Source: Raffaelea ambrosiae (Eukaryota; Ascomycota; Sordariomycetes; Ophiostomatales; Ophiostomataceae). Taken from it: a DNA stretch of 64,000 bases. The notes under the pieces are model-generated. The model saw only the letters and a list, made by a program, of their open reading frames with translations, ran no database searches and was not told the origin of the DNA. The position numbers and the translations under genes were made by a program. Shown here piece after piece: positions 1-9,313 of the stretch. The DNA is taken from assembly GCA_002778195.1 (NCBI GenBank), contig PCDI01000003.1:62001-126000 (forward strand), in the 5' to 3' direction. The first letter of the stretch is position 1. Each line of letters starts with the position of its first letter.

Positions 1-294
1 AAACTCGGTGGCCTGGATATGGTGCGTGCGGTCTCGCTTGAGGACGGCCTGCTCGGCGTCGCGAAACACCGACTCGGCCACGACGTGCTCGTCGACGACG
101 ACACAGTCCCAGCGATCGACCAGGTGCGGTGACGTGAAGCGGCCGACGGGCACGCCGCGGGCGTGCAACATGGCCGAGAGGTAGGCGCAGACGGAGCCTT
201 TGCCATTGGTACCGGTGACGTGGATGGCCTTCCAGGTCGGAGGCGGCGCCTGCTGCAAAAGACGGCCAATCCGGGCCAGGCCGAGGTCGATCAT
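1..294 (-). CDS. FOL3: Dihydrofolate synthase/folylpolyglutamate synthase, N-terminal part (runs off the left edge)
   Basis: Only the first 98 codons are inside the window. The reading frame starts with MIDLGLARIGRLL and contains the Mur-ligase-type ATP-binding loop HVTGTNGKGSVCAYL near residues 25 to 39, followed by GRFTSPHLVDRWD. This order is typical of the FolC/FOL3 family, which adds glutamate to dihydropteroate or folate with ATP in folate synthesis. I chose the ATG at 294 because family members commonly begin at this MIDLGL segment. The frame stays open for a while upstream, but I see no ATG there. The short N-terminus before the P-loop fits FOL3 better than the longer MET7-type folylpolyglutamate synthases. 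ABD1 follows in the same orientation upstream. Confidence 0.88.
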   Translation of the reverse strand, partial: MIDLGLARIGRLLQQAPPPTWKAIHVTGTNGKGSVCAYLSAMLHARGVPVGRFTSPHLVDRWDCVVVDEHVVAESVFRDAEQAVLKRDRTHHIQATEF

Positions 295-655
295 GGCGCG
301 GGTGAGAGGTGTGATGTTGTCGAGGTATTTGTGTAAGCGAGAGGAAATGTGAGAGAAGAGTGAGAGAGATCGTCGATAATTAACAGCAACTAACTACGAA
401 AATTTGCCGTATTCGAAAAAAAAATCCACCAAACTACAATAAATAAGCACAATAGAAATTCAATCTATTCACAAAACCACGACAAACGCCACGCAGAAAC
501 GAGCCAACGTTCAAGTTGACAACTTAAGGAGTTTCGAATTTTTTTTTTGCTCAAATTTGTTTATTTTACGATTTTTTTGTCTGTTGCCAATGGACGCAAC
601 CGTTTTCTTTTTACTATTGTGTAAACTTTGCATGAAGAACAACCCCAGTACCAAA
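295..655. other. Intergenic: FOL3 promoter / ABD1 3' region
   Basis: Between two minus-strand genes. It is A/T-rich with runs of A and T around 414 to 550. A pyrimidine-rich tract on the minus strand (about 300 to 370) lies just before the FOL3 start and is probably its 5' leader. No gene or structured element is recognised. Confidence 0.6.
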
Positions 656-2227
656 CTATACCTTGTAAAAGCAAAACCCAGCATAGAGGCCAGCAGCCTC
701 ATACTCTTCAGGACTCACAAGCAGCTCGCCAGTGTTTCTGTCCCGCACCGACATGCGTTCGCTGAGCGGGCCCAGCGTGCGGTCGTCCTTCTCTGACTCC
801 CAGATCTCGGGGAACGTCTTGTGGTACTGCAGTTCCAGATTGTAGTCTTCGGCCAGGGCACGGAAGGCATGCCATGGCACCACGTACTCGGGCACCGAGT
901 CAACGGCCTCGCTCAGATAAAAATTGTACTTCCAGCCGAATGGCGGCCGGAACACGCCATCGGCTGGCGTTGCGCCCGGAAACCGAACCCGGTAGATGGT
1001 GTTGCCCCATTCGGCCACAGGCTCCTCGGATGCCTCGCCCTCTTCCTTCTCTTCGCCTTCCTCCTTGTCATCATCGGCCTTTGGCACTTCTCCGTTGCCC
1101 TCCTTCTCCCCTTGCTCCTTCTTCTTCTTCTCCTCCAGCTCGGTATTGAACTGCCGGACCCGCTCGCCAATGGCGTCCGAGTTTGGGATGCAGCCAATAA
1201 ACCGCCCGCCCTTCTTGAGGGCGGATGACACGTTCTTCAGCATGATCCGCGCCTTCTCCTCCGTCTCGAATGCGTAGTGCATGCAGAACATCATGCTGAC
1301 TACGTCGAAGCCCTTGCGAGACAGCGGATTTGAGTCAAACCCGACGTCCTGGATCAGGTTGATGTCGCCGATGCTCTCACCGAAACAGTCCTTGACCACG
1401 AACCGGCCATCAAAGATTCGTGGCGGCGGCCGGTTGTGATGGTGGTAGCCGCCCCGTCCTCCGCGGCCGCCTCCGCGGCCGCCTCCGCGGCCGCCACGCT
1501 GCACCATGTCGCGGTACCGGTCGCGCGCCTGCTCGATGCTGATATCGGCCGGATCGAGGCCAACGTACAGCTGCACCTTTTGCGGTGCCTGCTGCCACTT
1601 GCCCAAGTCGCCGCCCTTGCCGCAGCCAATGTCGAGCACCAGCAGCTCTGGGGTCCCATGGCCACCGCCGCGCTCCTCAAAGTCTTCGTCGGGTGAGAAC
1701 TTTTGGATGATGCAGCTCTTGACCCAGTTGTTGAACGACCGCAGGCCCTTGATGGTGCTGGCCGTCTTGCGCCACTCGCGGCCACGCTGGGGCACCGAGT
1801 TGTAGTGTGTGCGGACGACGTCGTCCACGAGTGCCCGTTGCCGCTGCTCTCGTTCCTCCTGCTCCTTGATCTGCCGGTCGCGCTCGATGGCCCGCTGACG
1901 GATGGCCTCGCGCTCCGACTCGGTGATGCGGGCACGCTGGCCTGGCCGCTTGGGCTTCCGCGGAGCCTGCTCACCACCACCGCCGCCGCCGCCGCCGCCG
2001 CCACTTCCACTGCCGCTTCCACTTCCAGCAGCAACAGGAGCAGGAGCAGCACCTGGTGACCTGGACCGAGCACGTTTTTTCGCACGTTCGAGTGACTTCG
2101 CGTCGAATGGCTGTGGCAGTAGGTCGTTTGCTCGTCGGGCGGATTCGACTTCGGGACTCTTAGACCGATGTCGTTTTTTAGTATCGTCAGCGCGGGGTCG
2201 CGCCGCTGTCTCGGAGTCGCCAGCCAT
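656..2227 (-). CDS. ABD1: mRNA cap guanine-N7 methyltransferase
   Basis: This intronless gene encodes 523 residues. It should methylate the 5' guanosine cap of nuclear mRNA using S-adenosylmethionine. The N-terminal 130 residues are basic and low-complexity, with an RSRSP stretch and a run of ten glycines near residue 80. The catalytic domain follows: HYNSVPQRGREWR (about 139), RSFNNWVKS, the SAM-binding motif VLDIGCGKGGDLGKW (about 196) and DVVSMMFCMHYAFE (about 312), which are hallmarks of the Abd1/RNMT family. Two insertions are unusual: an RGG-rich segment near residues 243 to 262 and a Lys/Glu-rich segment near 360 to 400. I use the ATG at 2227 (MAGDSE); the frame extends slightly upstream without a better ATG. 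It is divergent from RPN7. Confidence 0.95.
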   Translation of the reverse strand: MAGDSETAARPRADDTKKRHRSKSPEVESARRANDLLPQPFDAKSLERAKKRARSRSPGAAPAPVAAGSGSGSGSGGGGGGGGGGEQAPRKPKRPGQRARITESEREAIRQRAIERDRQIKEQEEREQRQRALVDDVVRTHYNSVPQRGREWRKTASTIKGLRSFNNWVKSCIIQKFSPDEDFEERGGGHGTPELLVLDIGCGKGGDLGKWQQAPQKVQLYVGLDPADISIEQARDRYRDMVQRGGRGGGRGGGRGGRGGYHHHNRPPPRIFDGRFVVKDCFGESIGDINLIQDVGFDSNPLSRKGFDVVSMMFCMHYAFETEEKARIMLKNVSSALKKGGRFIGCIPNSDAIGERVRQFNTELEEKKKKEQGEKEGNGEVPKADDDKEEGEEKEEGEASEEPVAEWGNTIYRVRFPGATPADGVFRPPFGWKYNFYLSEAVDSVPEYVVPWHAFRALAEDYNLELQYHKTFPEIWESEKDDRTLGPLSERMSVRDRNTGELLVSPEEYEAAGLYAGFCFYKV

Positions 2228-2973
2228 AAAGGGCAATCGAAAGGAAGGTGACGTCGTGTCGTTTTTGTTCGAGTGCTTTAGAAGGTCCTCTGGTGGAGTT
2301 TGAGATTGAGATAGGACCTTTCTTGCTTGTGGGATGGAAGTCCACTAGAAACAAAGAAGAAAAGCAAGAAATTGACAAAAGTATTGCTAGGCTGGAAAAT
2401 GACCGCGAAAAAGAAGAAAACACAATAGGTATCTCAAAAGATTGGTCAAAAATTCGTCGTTGGTTTGGATTGCTTGGAGAGGAAGAAGGCAAGGATACCC
2501 AAGAAAAGGGCACGAAAATGCCTGAATTGGCTGGGGGAAGCTCCCTGGAGCCAGGCTGACGCTTACATAACGCAGCCAAAAGTGCCCCACATGTTGAGCT
2601 CGACGGCCACGCTGAGTGGCTGGGGAGGCTCCAGCTGGCAGCTGCGAACGCGTGCCTTGTCTGCCGCCTAGCAACTCCCAAGTGGTTTCCAATTGTTGGC
2701 CATCCTCCTCCAAAACTCTGAAGCTCTCCATCCCCAAACAGCTACACTGCACCAGCCTAATCCCACCACATCGACGCAGCTTGCCATTTGGGAAGCTGTG
2801 TACCAGCATACTTTCGCTTCCATCGAACGATTTTCCTTCGCCTTCAGCTGCTGTGAGCTCTTCATTTTGCGGATATCTCATCTATCCTTTGACAGAACAC
2901 AGCTGTCGAATCAACTCTATCTCTTTCCTAGCCTCGTCGAATCGAACCGATTTATTCATCCCGACCGACCATC
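2228..2973. promoter_or_regulatory. Divergent promoter region ABD1 / RPN7
   Basis: A 746-bp gap between two divergently transcribed housekeeping genes. It is pyrimidine-rich on the plus strand in the last 250 bp before RPN7, as usual for fungal leaders. No convincing TATA box and no small gene are seen. Confidence 0.5.
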
Positions 2974-4542
2974 ATGGGCTCCGACCCGCAGTACACAAAA
3001 TGGCCGCTGCTGCCGCTCGCCCAGCAGGTGTTCACCCTGACAAACCCGTATGCCAGCCGGTCAGCCCAGCAGGCCGCCGCCAAGACTGTCCAGGACGCCA
3101 TCAGCGAACACAAGATGGCGCCGCTCTACCGGTACCTGGCACACCCAACCGACGGCGTGCTCAATACGCTGGGTGGTGAGACAGCGCTATCAGGAAACTC
3201 CTCGACGACCCCGACGCCCGCCCGCCCCGGCAGCAAGCCCATTCTAAGCCGCAAGTCGAGCACCGTGGGCGGCATGCTGGCCAACAAGAACCCGACGACG
3301 ACGGTGTCGCTGCCGTGGGACGAGGCACTCTACCAGTCGCTGCAGACGGCCAACGAGGAGGAGCTGGCGGGCCTGCAGGCCGAGGAGGACGAGGCGGTGG
3401 AGCAGGCGGGCGACACGGAGATCCAGGCGGCGCGCGGCAAGCGGGCCGAGTTCTGGGCGCGCGTGGGCGACAAAGACAAGACGCTGGCGGCGTACGAGGC
3501 CGTGTTTGAGAAGACGGGCGTGCTGGGCACCAAGATTGACGTGGTGCTGGCCATTGTGCGTGTCGGCCTGTTCTTCGGGGACAAGTTCTTGGTCAAGAAG
3601 CAGGTCGAGCGTGCGACCGCGCTGGTGGACGCCGGCGGCGACTGGGACCGGCGCAACCGCCTCAAGGCCTACGAGGGCCTGCACCTGCTGACGGTGCGCT
3701 CCTACAACCTGGCGGCGCCGCTGCTGCTCGACAGCCTGTCGACGTTTACGAGCTACGAGCTGTGCACCTACAGCCAGCTCGTCGTCTACTCGGTGCTCGC
3801 CGGCTCCGTCAGCCTCAAGCGTGTCGACTTTAAGGCCAAGGTCGTCGACGCCCCCGAAATCAAGGCCATTCTCGGCGACGGCGAAGACAAGCTGCTCGCA
3901 CTCACGGGCGTCATCTCGGCTGGCCCTGGCGCGGATGCGGACGCCGCTGCCGCTACCAAGGACACTGCCGGCGACTCCGCAGGAGACAGCGCGGCAGCAA
4001 CTACGGCCGGCCCTTCATCGGGAGCAGGCCACACGGCTGTGGTCAACCTGACGACGCTAGGCACCGGCACGGACGCACCCGAGGCAGAGATGTCGGTGGA
4101 CTTTTCGCCGCTGGCGCAGCTGGTGGCGAGCCTGTACAACGGACGGTACAAGCAGTTCTTCCAGGCACTGGCCCAGGTGGAGGAGCAATTTTTGACGCAG
4201 GACCGGTACCTGCACGAGCACAAGAGCTGGTTCATTAGGGAGATGCGGCTCCGTGCTTACCAACAGCTGTTGCAGTCGTACCGGGTGGTCGGTCTGGAGA
4301 GCATGGCGCACGACTTTGGCGTGACGGTAGACTTTCTGGATAAGGATCTGGCCAAGTTCATCGCCGGTGGGCGAATTCCCTGCACGATTGATCGCGTGTC
4401 GGGTAAGGGTGTGATCGAGACGAATCGGCCGGACGACAAGAACAAGCAGTACCAGGACGTGGTGCGCCAGGGTGACCAGCTGATCACGAAGCTGCAAAAG
4501 TACGGACAGGCAGTGCGTCTGCGGGGCAGTGAGCGGGCATGA
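2974..4542 (+). CDS. RPN7: 26S proteasome regulatory subunit Rpn7
   Basis: A single-exon gene of 522 residues. Rpn7 (PSMD6) is a PCI-domain subunit of the 19S lid that helps assemble and stabilise the proteasome. The start MGSDPQYTKWPLL and the downstream AEFWARVGDKDKTLAAYE (about 159) and KIDVVLAIVRVGLFFGD are typical of the family, and the C-terminal PCI region covers roughly residues 373 to 500. It is longer than the animal protein (about 390 residues) because of two insertions: a Ser/Thr/Pro-rich stretch near residues 70 to 110, and an Ala/Gly/Asp-rich stretch near 316 to 368 just before the PCI domain. The related COP9 subunit CSN1 was considered, but the N-terminus matches Rpn7. It converges with the alanine aminotransferase gene. 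Confidence 0.93.
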   Translation: MGSDPQYTKWPLLPLAQQVFTLTNPYASRSAQQAAAKTVQDAISEHKMAPLYRYLAHPTDGVLNTLGGETALSGNSSTTPTPARPGSKPILSRKSSTVGGMLANKNPTTTVSLPWDEALYQSLQTANEEELAGLQAEEDEAVEQAGDTEIQAARGKRAEFWARVGDKDKTLAAYEAVFEKTGVLGTKIDVVLAIVRVGLFFGDKFLVKKQVERATALVDAGGDWDRRNRLKAYEGLHLLTVRSYNLAAPLLLDSLSTFTSYELCTYSQLVVYSVLAGSVSLKRVDFKAKVVDAPEIKAILGDGEDKLLALTGVISAGPGADADAAAATKDTAGDSAGDSAAATTAGPSSGAGHTAVVNLTTLGTGTDAPEAEMSVDFSPLAQLVASLYNGRYKQFFQALAQVEEQFLTQDRYLHEHKSWFIREMRLRAYQQLLQSYRVVGLESMAHDFGVTVDFLDKDLAKFIAGGRIPCTIDRVSGKGVIETNRPDDKNKQYQDVVRQGDQLITKLQKYGQAVRLRGSERA

Positions 4543-5116
4543 GATGGGGATGAGCGTGTACTGTAAGGAGGACGGATGGTGGAGAGGAATAAGGAAAGAG
4601 GGTGGACGGATAAAAGAAAAGGAAGCACATTTGTATATCATACTAGTTTTCATTTCGCTATTGTTTTTCTGCGGTGTGTGTCTAGGTTTCTCAAGAAAAG
4701 ACAACACAATCAGCAAAGAGTCACAACAGACATTGGCACGCGGTCCGTCTCATTATTCGAGTACCTTTCATCGGACTCGTTGCCGCCTTGTGCATGACGT
4801 CCCGCAATCGAGAGAAATGTGCGGTTGACTACGAGTCACCCGTAGACGTGTGAAGTTATCGTTATCGGGTTGTACCTCTTTGTACCTCTCGGGTTACAAA
4901 ACAATAAAAGTCACTTTTCTTGAGACGGGGAGCAATTTTTGTATACTCGTTTTTCCTGTATAATTCTAAAAATGGCACGAGTTCTTTGATTTTTGTTTTT
5001 GTTCGTAAATTCAGACATGGTCTCAAACCCCTCTCCCCATAAACGTCCCATTCGCTTCCCAATGTTGTTTGTTGCTGCAAAGCCATCCGGATAAAAAGAA
5101 AAGGAACGGTCGACAT
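4543..5116. other. Intergenic between convergent genes (RPN7 and alanine aminotransferase 3' regions)
   Basis: Both flanking genes end here. The sequence is A/T-rich and holds AATAAA-like signals near 4901 on the plus strand and T-rich tracts. No open frame resembles a gene. Confidence 0.6.
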
Positions 5117-6577
5117 TTATTTGTACTTGGCCATGAAATCATTGTGGAATTTGACGATGTTGCCCACCCATTCGGTACCGGGAGCCAGGAAGGTCGTTCG
5201 GAAATGCAGAGTGTCGGGCTTCTGGCCAAAGCCGCTGCCAGGAACCACGCACACGCCGGTGGCCTCGAGCAGGCGCATGGCGTAGAACTCGTCGGGAGTG
5301 CGGCCCTCGGCCTTGGCGGCCTCGGCGGCCTTGGGCGGGACGTGGATGGTGGGGAAGAGGTACATACTGCCCTGGGGCTCGCCGCACTCGACACCCTCCA
5401 TCTGGTCAAAGGCCTTGTGCAGAGCGGCGGCGCGTTCACGCAGGCCGTTGAAGATGCCCTGGTATTCCTTGTTGTAGAGCTCGTAGCTGGGCTCGCCCGG
5501 CTTGGGCGGGTTGACCATCAGCTCGACCAGGCACTGGCCGATGACGGGAGCGCACAGGGTGATGCTGACAAACTTGTAGATCTCGGCCTGGACGGCCGGG
5601 TCGAAGCCGACCAGCTCAAAGTAGCCGCCACGGTGGCCGCACTCGCCGACCATGCCCTTGGACACAGAGTGCAGCGACGCCAGCTCGACGTTGTCATAGA
5701 TGCCGGGCTTCTCCTTCTGAAGCTTGCGCAGGACGCTCTTGAAGGAGTGAAACTTGCCAACGAAGACGTTGGTCTGGTACACCTCGTCAGCCATGACGAC
5801 GAGACGCTCGGCGCGGGCCAGCTCGATGACGGCGCGGACGTCCTCTTCGGAGAGCGAGGCACCAGTTGGGTTGCCGGGGTTGATGACGACAATGGCGCGC
5901 ACGTCGGTGCCCTTGGCCCGGGCGTCCTTGAGGGCGCTGTGGAGGGTGGAGATGTCGGTGGCCCAGTTCTGCGACTCGTCCAGGTAGTAGGGCACGCACT
6001 CGGAGTTGAGCACGGACAGCGACGCCGTGTACAGCGGGTACTGGGGGATGGGCACTAGCACGCCGGTCTTCGGCGAGGCGCAGATGATGTGCAGCAGCGT
6101 GTTGACGCCGGCCGAGGCGCCGGCGGACAGGTAGATGTCGGCCTCGTTGGCCGGGAAGCCGTCGCGGCGCTCCAGGAAGTCAGCAATGCTCTGGCGAATG
6201 GCCGGTGCGCCATTGCTGGCGCTGTAGGCGCCCACGGAGCCGACCTTGGCCAGCAGCCACTTGGCACGGGCAATCACATCCGACTTGTAGCCCAGCGACT
6301 TCTCCAGCACGTCCTCATGCTCCAGCAGAGCCGGGTTTTCGAGAAGGGACAGCACCTGGCGGAAGAACGTGATGGGCTTCTGGTCCAGCTGCTGTGGGTT
6401 GCCAATGTTGGCCGAGATGACCTCCTTGAAGGGCAGGGTGGGGTCCGGGCCCTTGGCGAGCTTGGCTCGGTACTCCTCCGACTTCACGGCGAGCTCGCCA
6501 CGCACGGCATACTTGGCGGCCTTGATATGAGGGTTAATGTTGTCGTAGCTGAGGCTACGGACCGCTGTGGACGACAT
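5117..6577 (-). CDS. Alanine aminotransferase (glutamic-pyruvic transaminase)
   Basis: This 486-residue PLP enzyme of the fold-type I, ALT1/ALT2 family interconverts alanine and 2-oxoglutarate with pyruvate and glutamate. Diagnostic segments are SLSYDNINPHIKAAKYAVRG at the start, NPGNPTG (about 234), ADEVYQTNVF (about 262) and SVSKG with the Schiff-base lysine near residue 307, followed by GECGHRGGYFE. The ATG at 6577 gives the cytosolic-type N-terminus. The frame stays open for another 179 codons upstream. That extension includes an Arg/Ser/Pro-rich stretch resembling a mitochondrial presequence, so a longer isoform from an upstream or non-AUG start, or from an upstream exon, cannot be excluded. 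A TATAAG sequence on the minus strand at about 6993 to 7000 could position transcription. Confidence 0.93.
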   Translation of the reverse strand: MSSTAVRSLSYDNINPHIKAAKYAVRGELAVKSEEYRAKLAKGPDPTLPFKEVISANIGNPQQLDQKPITFFRQVLSLLENPALLEHEDVLEKSLGYKSDVIARAKWLLAKVGSVGAYSASNGAPAIRQSIADFLERRDGFPANEADIYLSAGASAGVNTLLHIICASPKTGVLVPIPQYPLYTASLSVLNSECVPYYLDESQNWATDISTLHSALKDARAKGTDVRAIVVINPGNPTGASLSEEDVRAVIELARAERLVVMADEVYQTNVFVGKFHSFKSVLRKLQKEKPGIYDNVELASLHSVSKGMVGECGHRGGYFELVGFDPAVQAEIYKFVSITLCAPVIGQCLVELMVNPPKPGEPSYELYNKEYQGIFNGLRERAAALHKAFDQMEGVECGEPQGSMYLFPTIHVPPKAAEAAKAEGRTPDEFYAMRLLEATGVCVVPGSGFGQKPDTLHFRTTFLAPGTEWVGNIVKFHNDFMAKYK

Positions 6578-7043
6578 GGTGCGTGTTTGGTGGTGGTTGT
6601 GCTGGCAAGCGTAGGCGGGGTGGTGGTGACGGCGGGTTGAGGCGATATGGGTGCTGGTGTTGTTGGTGATGGTGACGTTTTGGGGTGGCGATGCGGATGA
6701 CTGTGACGAGGCAGCGAAGACGGAGCTTGACGGAAGGTCTCGCGGGGTTGGACGAGCGGGCAGGCGCGATGGAGGGGAAGAGCAGATCGTTCGCCGCGGA
6801 GCGGTGCCTGGTTTTAGGGTAATAGCGCCTTTTGTTAGACTTAGACGGGACGACTTGGGCCTAGCGAGCCAGGGTTGTGAAAACTGGAGAAAGTGTGCTA
6901 CCAAAGGGAGGGACAAGCAAACAAAATCATGACGGGGATGGAAGGGACGCAGGGCTGTTGGCCGCAGGACAGGTGCAAGGAGCCGCTGCCGTCTTATAAG
7001 GAGCAGGACAGTCAGGCAACACAGACAGACCGAGGCCAGACCG

Positions 7044-7079
7044 CCAGACAAGCCAGACGAGCCAGACGAGCCAGACGAG
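7044..7079. repeat. 9-bp tandem array (CCAGACGAG)x4
   Basis: Four contiguous 9-bp units, one CCAGACAAG followed by three CCAGACGAG, then a decayed fifth copy. It lies about 470 bp upstream of the aminotransferase ATG. Confidence 0.9.
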
Positions 7080-7755
7080 CCAGGGAGCGTAAAGAGCGCA
7101 AAGTGCATCCACAACGAACAACAGGAAAGCGCGAGGGACAGGGAAAAACACGGAGGCTAGATCGGAGAAACGTGTAAGACAGCCGGGCCGTTACAAATGA
7201 GGCAATTACAAACGACGTAATAGGCAAGAGAGGCGAATGGGGGGCATGGAGGAGCTCTGGCAGGTGCCGCCAGACGCGGGCACACGCTGGCCCTGGCGCA
7301 TGGGGGGAACACGGTTCGAAACGGAAGCTGCGGTGCCTCGCTCCTTCCTTTTGTCGTTCGGTTTTCGTAGCCGTTGGAGCGGGTGCCGTTTTTTTTCTTG
7401 GGCATGGGCTGATGTGTGCGCAGACGATCGGTCCATTGCCCTTTCCTTTTTTTCTCTTCGTACCCTCATTGCTGCTGACTGCCCCTTCCCTCCTTCCCCA
7501 GTAGTTCCCCCGTCTTTGCGGCGGTGGGGAGGGGTAGGAGCTGCCCAGCTCTGGGGGCATATGCACCCGCATGTGTACCTGTGTACATAGTACCCGCGTG
7601 TGCACCCCTTTGACTTTGCGTGCTGGCTCGCCCCACGGTCTCCTGTCTGGCTGCCGCTCACAGTGGAAAACTCTGCACGCCGACACCGGGGGCCTGATGA
7701 CTCGAAGTGGCTTGCTCGAGATGGACAAAGCTTTTGGGGCATGGGGGCAGCAAAT

Positions 7756-7800
7756 ACAGGAAACACAGGATATACAGGAAATACAGGAAATACACGAGGC
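7756..7800. repeat. 9-bp tandem array (ACAGGAAAT-like)x4-5
   Basis: Consecutive 9-bp units ACAGGAAAC, ACAGGATAT, ACAGGAAAT, ACAGGAAAT and a diverged ACACGAGGC. It is followed immediately by an A9 run. Intergenic. Confidence 0.85.
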
Positions 7801-8682
7801 AAAAAAAAAACCATGTATAAAACACAAACGTATCAGAAACGACGCAAAATCTGGGGAGCGTAGCATGCAAAAGTGGCAAATGCCGCATGAGCAAAACGCA
7901 AGCCAGGCCATGGGCAATAGGCAAAACAATGGGCACACCAGGTCCAGCAGCAAAACACCGTCACTCACCTGATGCGAAACAGCTCAGAGGCGCGAGTGGG
8001 TCGACTGCTCGTGGGGGTGGTGCCTGGCCAGCCAGCAGCAGTGACTGGACCCGTGCTTTGCCTGCCAGCACAGGGGAGGCTCGAGGGATGCGCGCGATCA
8101 TGGTCGGTCGGTGGGCGAGGGCAGCGAGGGGATTTCTGGTCTCGCGATGTAGAGCGTGGCAGATGATGTCTGGATCGGAGACGCCTCGCAACACAGAAAG
8201 CAGGGAAAGGCCGGAAAAATAAAATACAGCAGAAGGGCCTCCCCACGTTTCTCTCCACTTACCTGCCTTATACTGCTCGCTGACCGCTACCAAGCAGGGA
8301 GAAACCTCCGCGACCGCTCCTAAAGCAAGGAGAAATATTAGAAATTAAGGGAAAAATAACCCGAAAAATAACCCAAAAATACTGACAGCGAACAAGAGGG
8401 CTCTGTCCGGTGTCGCCTGTGCTACGCTACAGGGTCTCCAACAAAGTCGGCGCGGGCCTCGTCGCCGCCAGGCTTCTTGCTGTTATGGGGGGTAACAGAG
8501 ATAAGATAAGAGCTTGAGCGCAAGCAGAGTTGGCTCGCATCCCATTGGCTCCAGCGGCTTTCGTCGGGACCCACCCTCTTTGGTGCCGATTTTTCAGCGC
8601 GAATGGCTTCATGATTGCCGTCACGCAGCAGCGGACTTGTTCATCCCCGCCTCTTCGTCTACAAACCTACAATCTCGTCAAG

Positions 8683-8996
8683 ATGGCTAAGAAGGGTGAG
8701 AAAATTTAACAGCACTGATTTGCATTGAGGAGGCTCGCAATGAAACTAACTAGTCGCACCCTTCAGTGAAAACCCGCGTCATCACGGTCCGCCTCATCTC
8801 CATGGCGATGACCGGCTTCTTCTACACCTTCACTCGTCCGCGGACGTCTACACCCCTGAGCATGCTCAAGTACGACCCGGTCGGTATGTATTGCGAACTC
8901 CAAGCTGGCGGTGGAAACACGGGGCCGGCCCTACTAACAGATTGCGCAGTTCGCCGGAAGGTCCTGTTCTTGGAACAGAAACGAAGACTGAAGTGA
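8683..8996 (+). CDS. MRPL39: Mitochondrial large-subunit ribosomal protein bL33m
   Basis: A small three-exon gene (8683-8695, 8767-8883, 8950-8996) giving 58 residues. I assembled it from consensus splice sites: donor GTGAGA with acceptor TTCAG, then donor GTATGT with acceptor CGCAG. The exon lengths sum to a multiple of three. The product begins MAKKVKTRVITVRLISMAM, continues TGFFYTFTRPR and SMLKYDPVVRRKVLFLEQ, and ends in basic residues. This is the fungal mitochondrial bL33 pattern, including the short invariant LKYDP-(V/I)-(V)RR-VLF-E segment. The first intron carries a good CTAAC branch site (around 8745). bL33m sits in the mitoribosome large subunit near the E site. It is convergent with the coiled-coil gene. 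Confidence 0.92.
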
Positions 8997-9313
8997 ACGA
9001 AGCCACGAGCCTCCTCCGCACGCGATCTCCCCTCGCGGCCAGTCCGCGAACTCCGCATACTCCCATCCGGAGGGTTACGGAATGGCTATGTATAAAACTT
9101 TCACCGGCGTTCACGGGTGGTGCATGTACCATTGGGTTGGAATTACTGTTTCAGCATTTTTCTTGGTAACATAGAAAAATCCACAAAATTGTTGCAAATT
9201 ACGCTATCAGACACAGTAGCAAACAGGGCAACTACTGGATGTGTGCTTGTTCTCTGTCATAATCAGAATCTTCAACGGAGTATCTCTCCTCAACTCTGTT
9301 GCCATGCACATGC
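8997..9313. other. Short convergent intergenic region
   Basis: Holds the 3' ends of bL33m (plus) and the coiled-coil gene (minus). No other feature is seen. Confidence 0.6.

Larger units (their letters stand above)
6578..8682. other. Long intergenic region upstream of alanine aminotransferase and bL33m
   Basis: A 2.1-kb divergent intergenic region. On the minus strand it holds the aminotransferase leader, with a possible TATAAG at 6993-7000 and an 11-codon upstream reading frame from 6930 to 6898. It contains two short 9-bp tandem arrays (7044-7079 and 7756-7800). Several open frames of 60 to 300 codons occur on both strands, but none has recognisable protein character, so I call no gene. 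A conserved RNA gene or a distant 5' exon could be hidden here. Confidence 0.5.

Noticed and set aside
5069..6058. 329-codon plus-strand frame antisense to alanine aminotransferase
   Set aside because: No domain character; the minus strand encodes a clear PLP enzyme.
7012..7968. 318-codon minus-strand frame above alanine aminotransferase
   Set aside because: Cys/Ser/Pro-rich translation that includes both 9-bp arrays as repeats. It looks like non-coding sequence read through.
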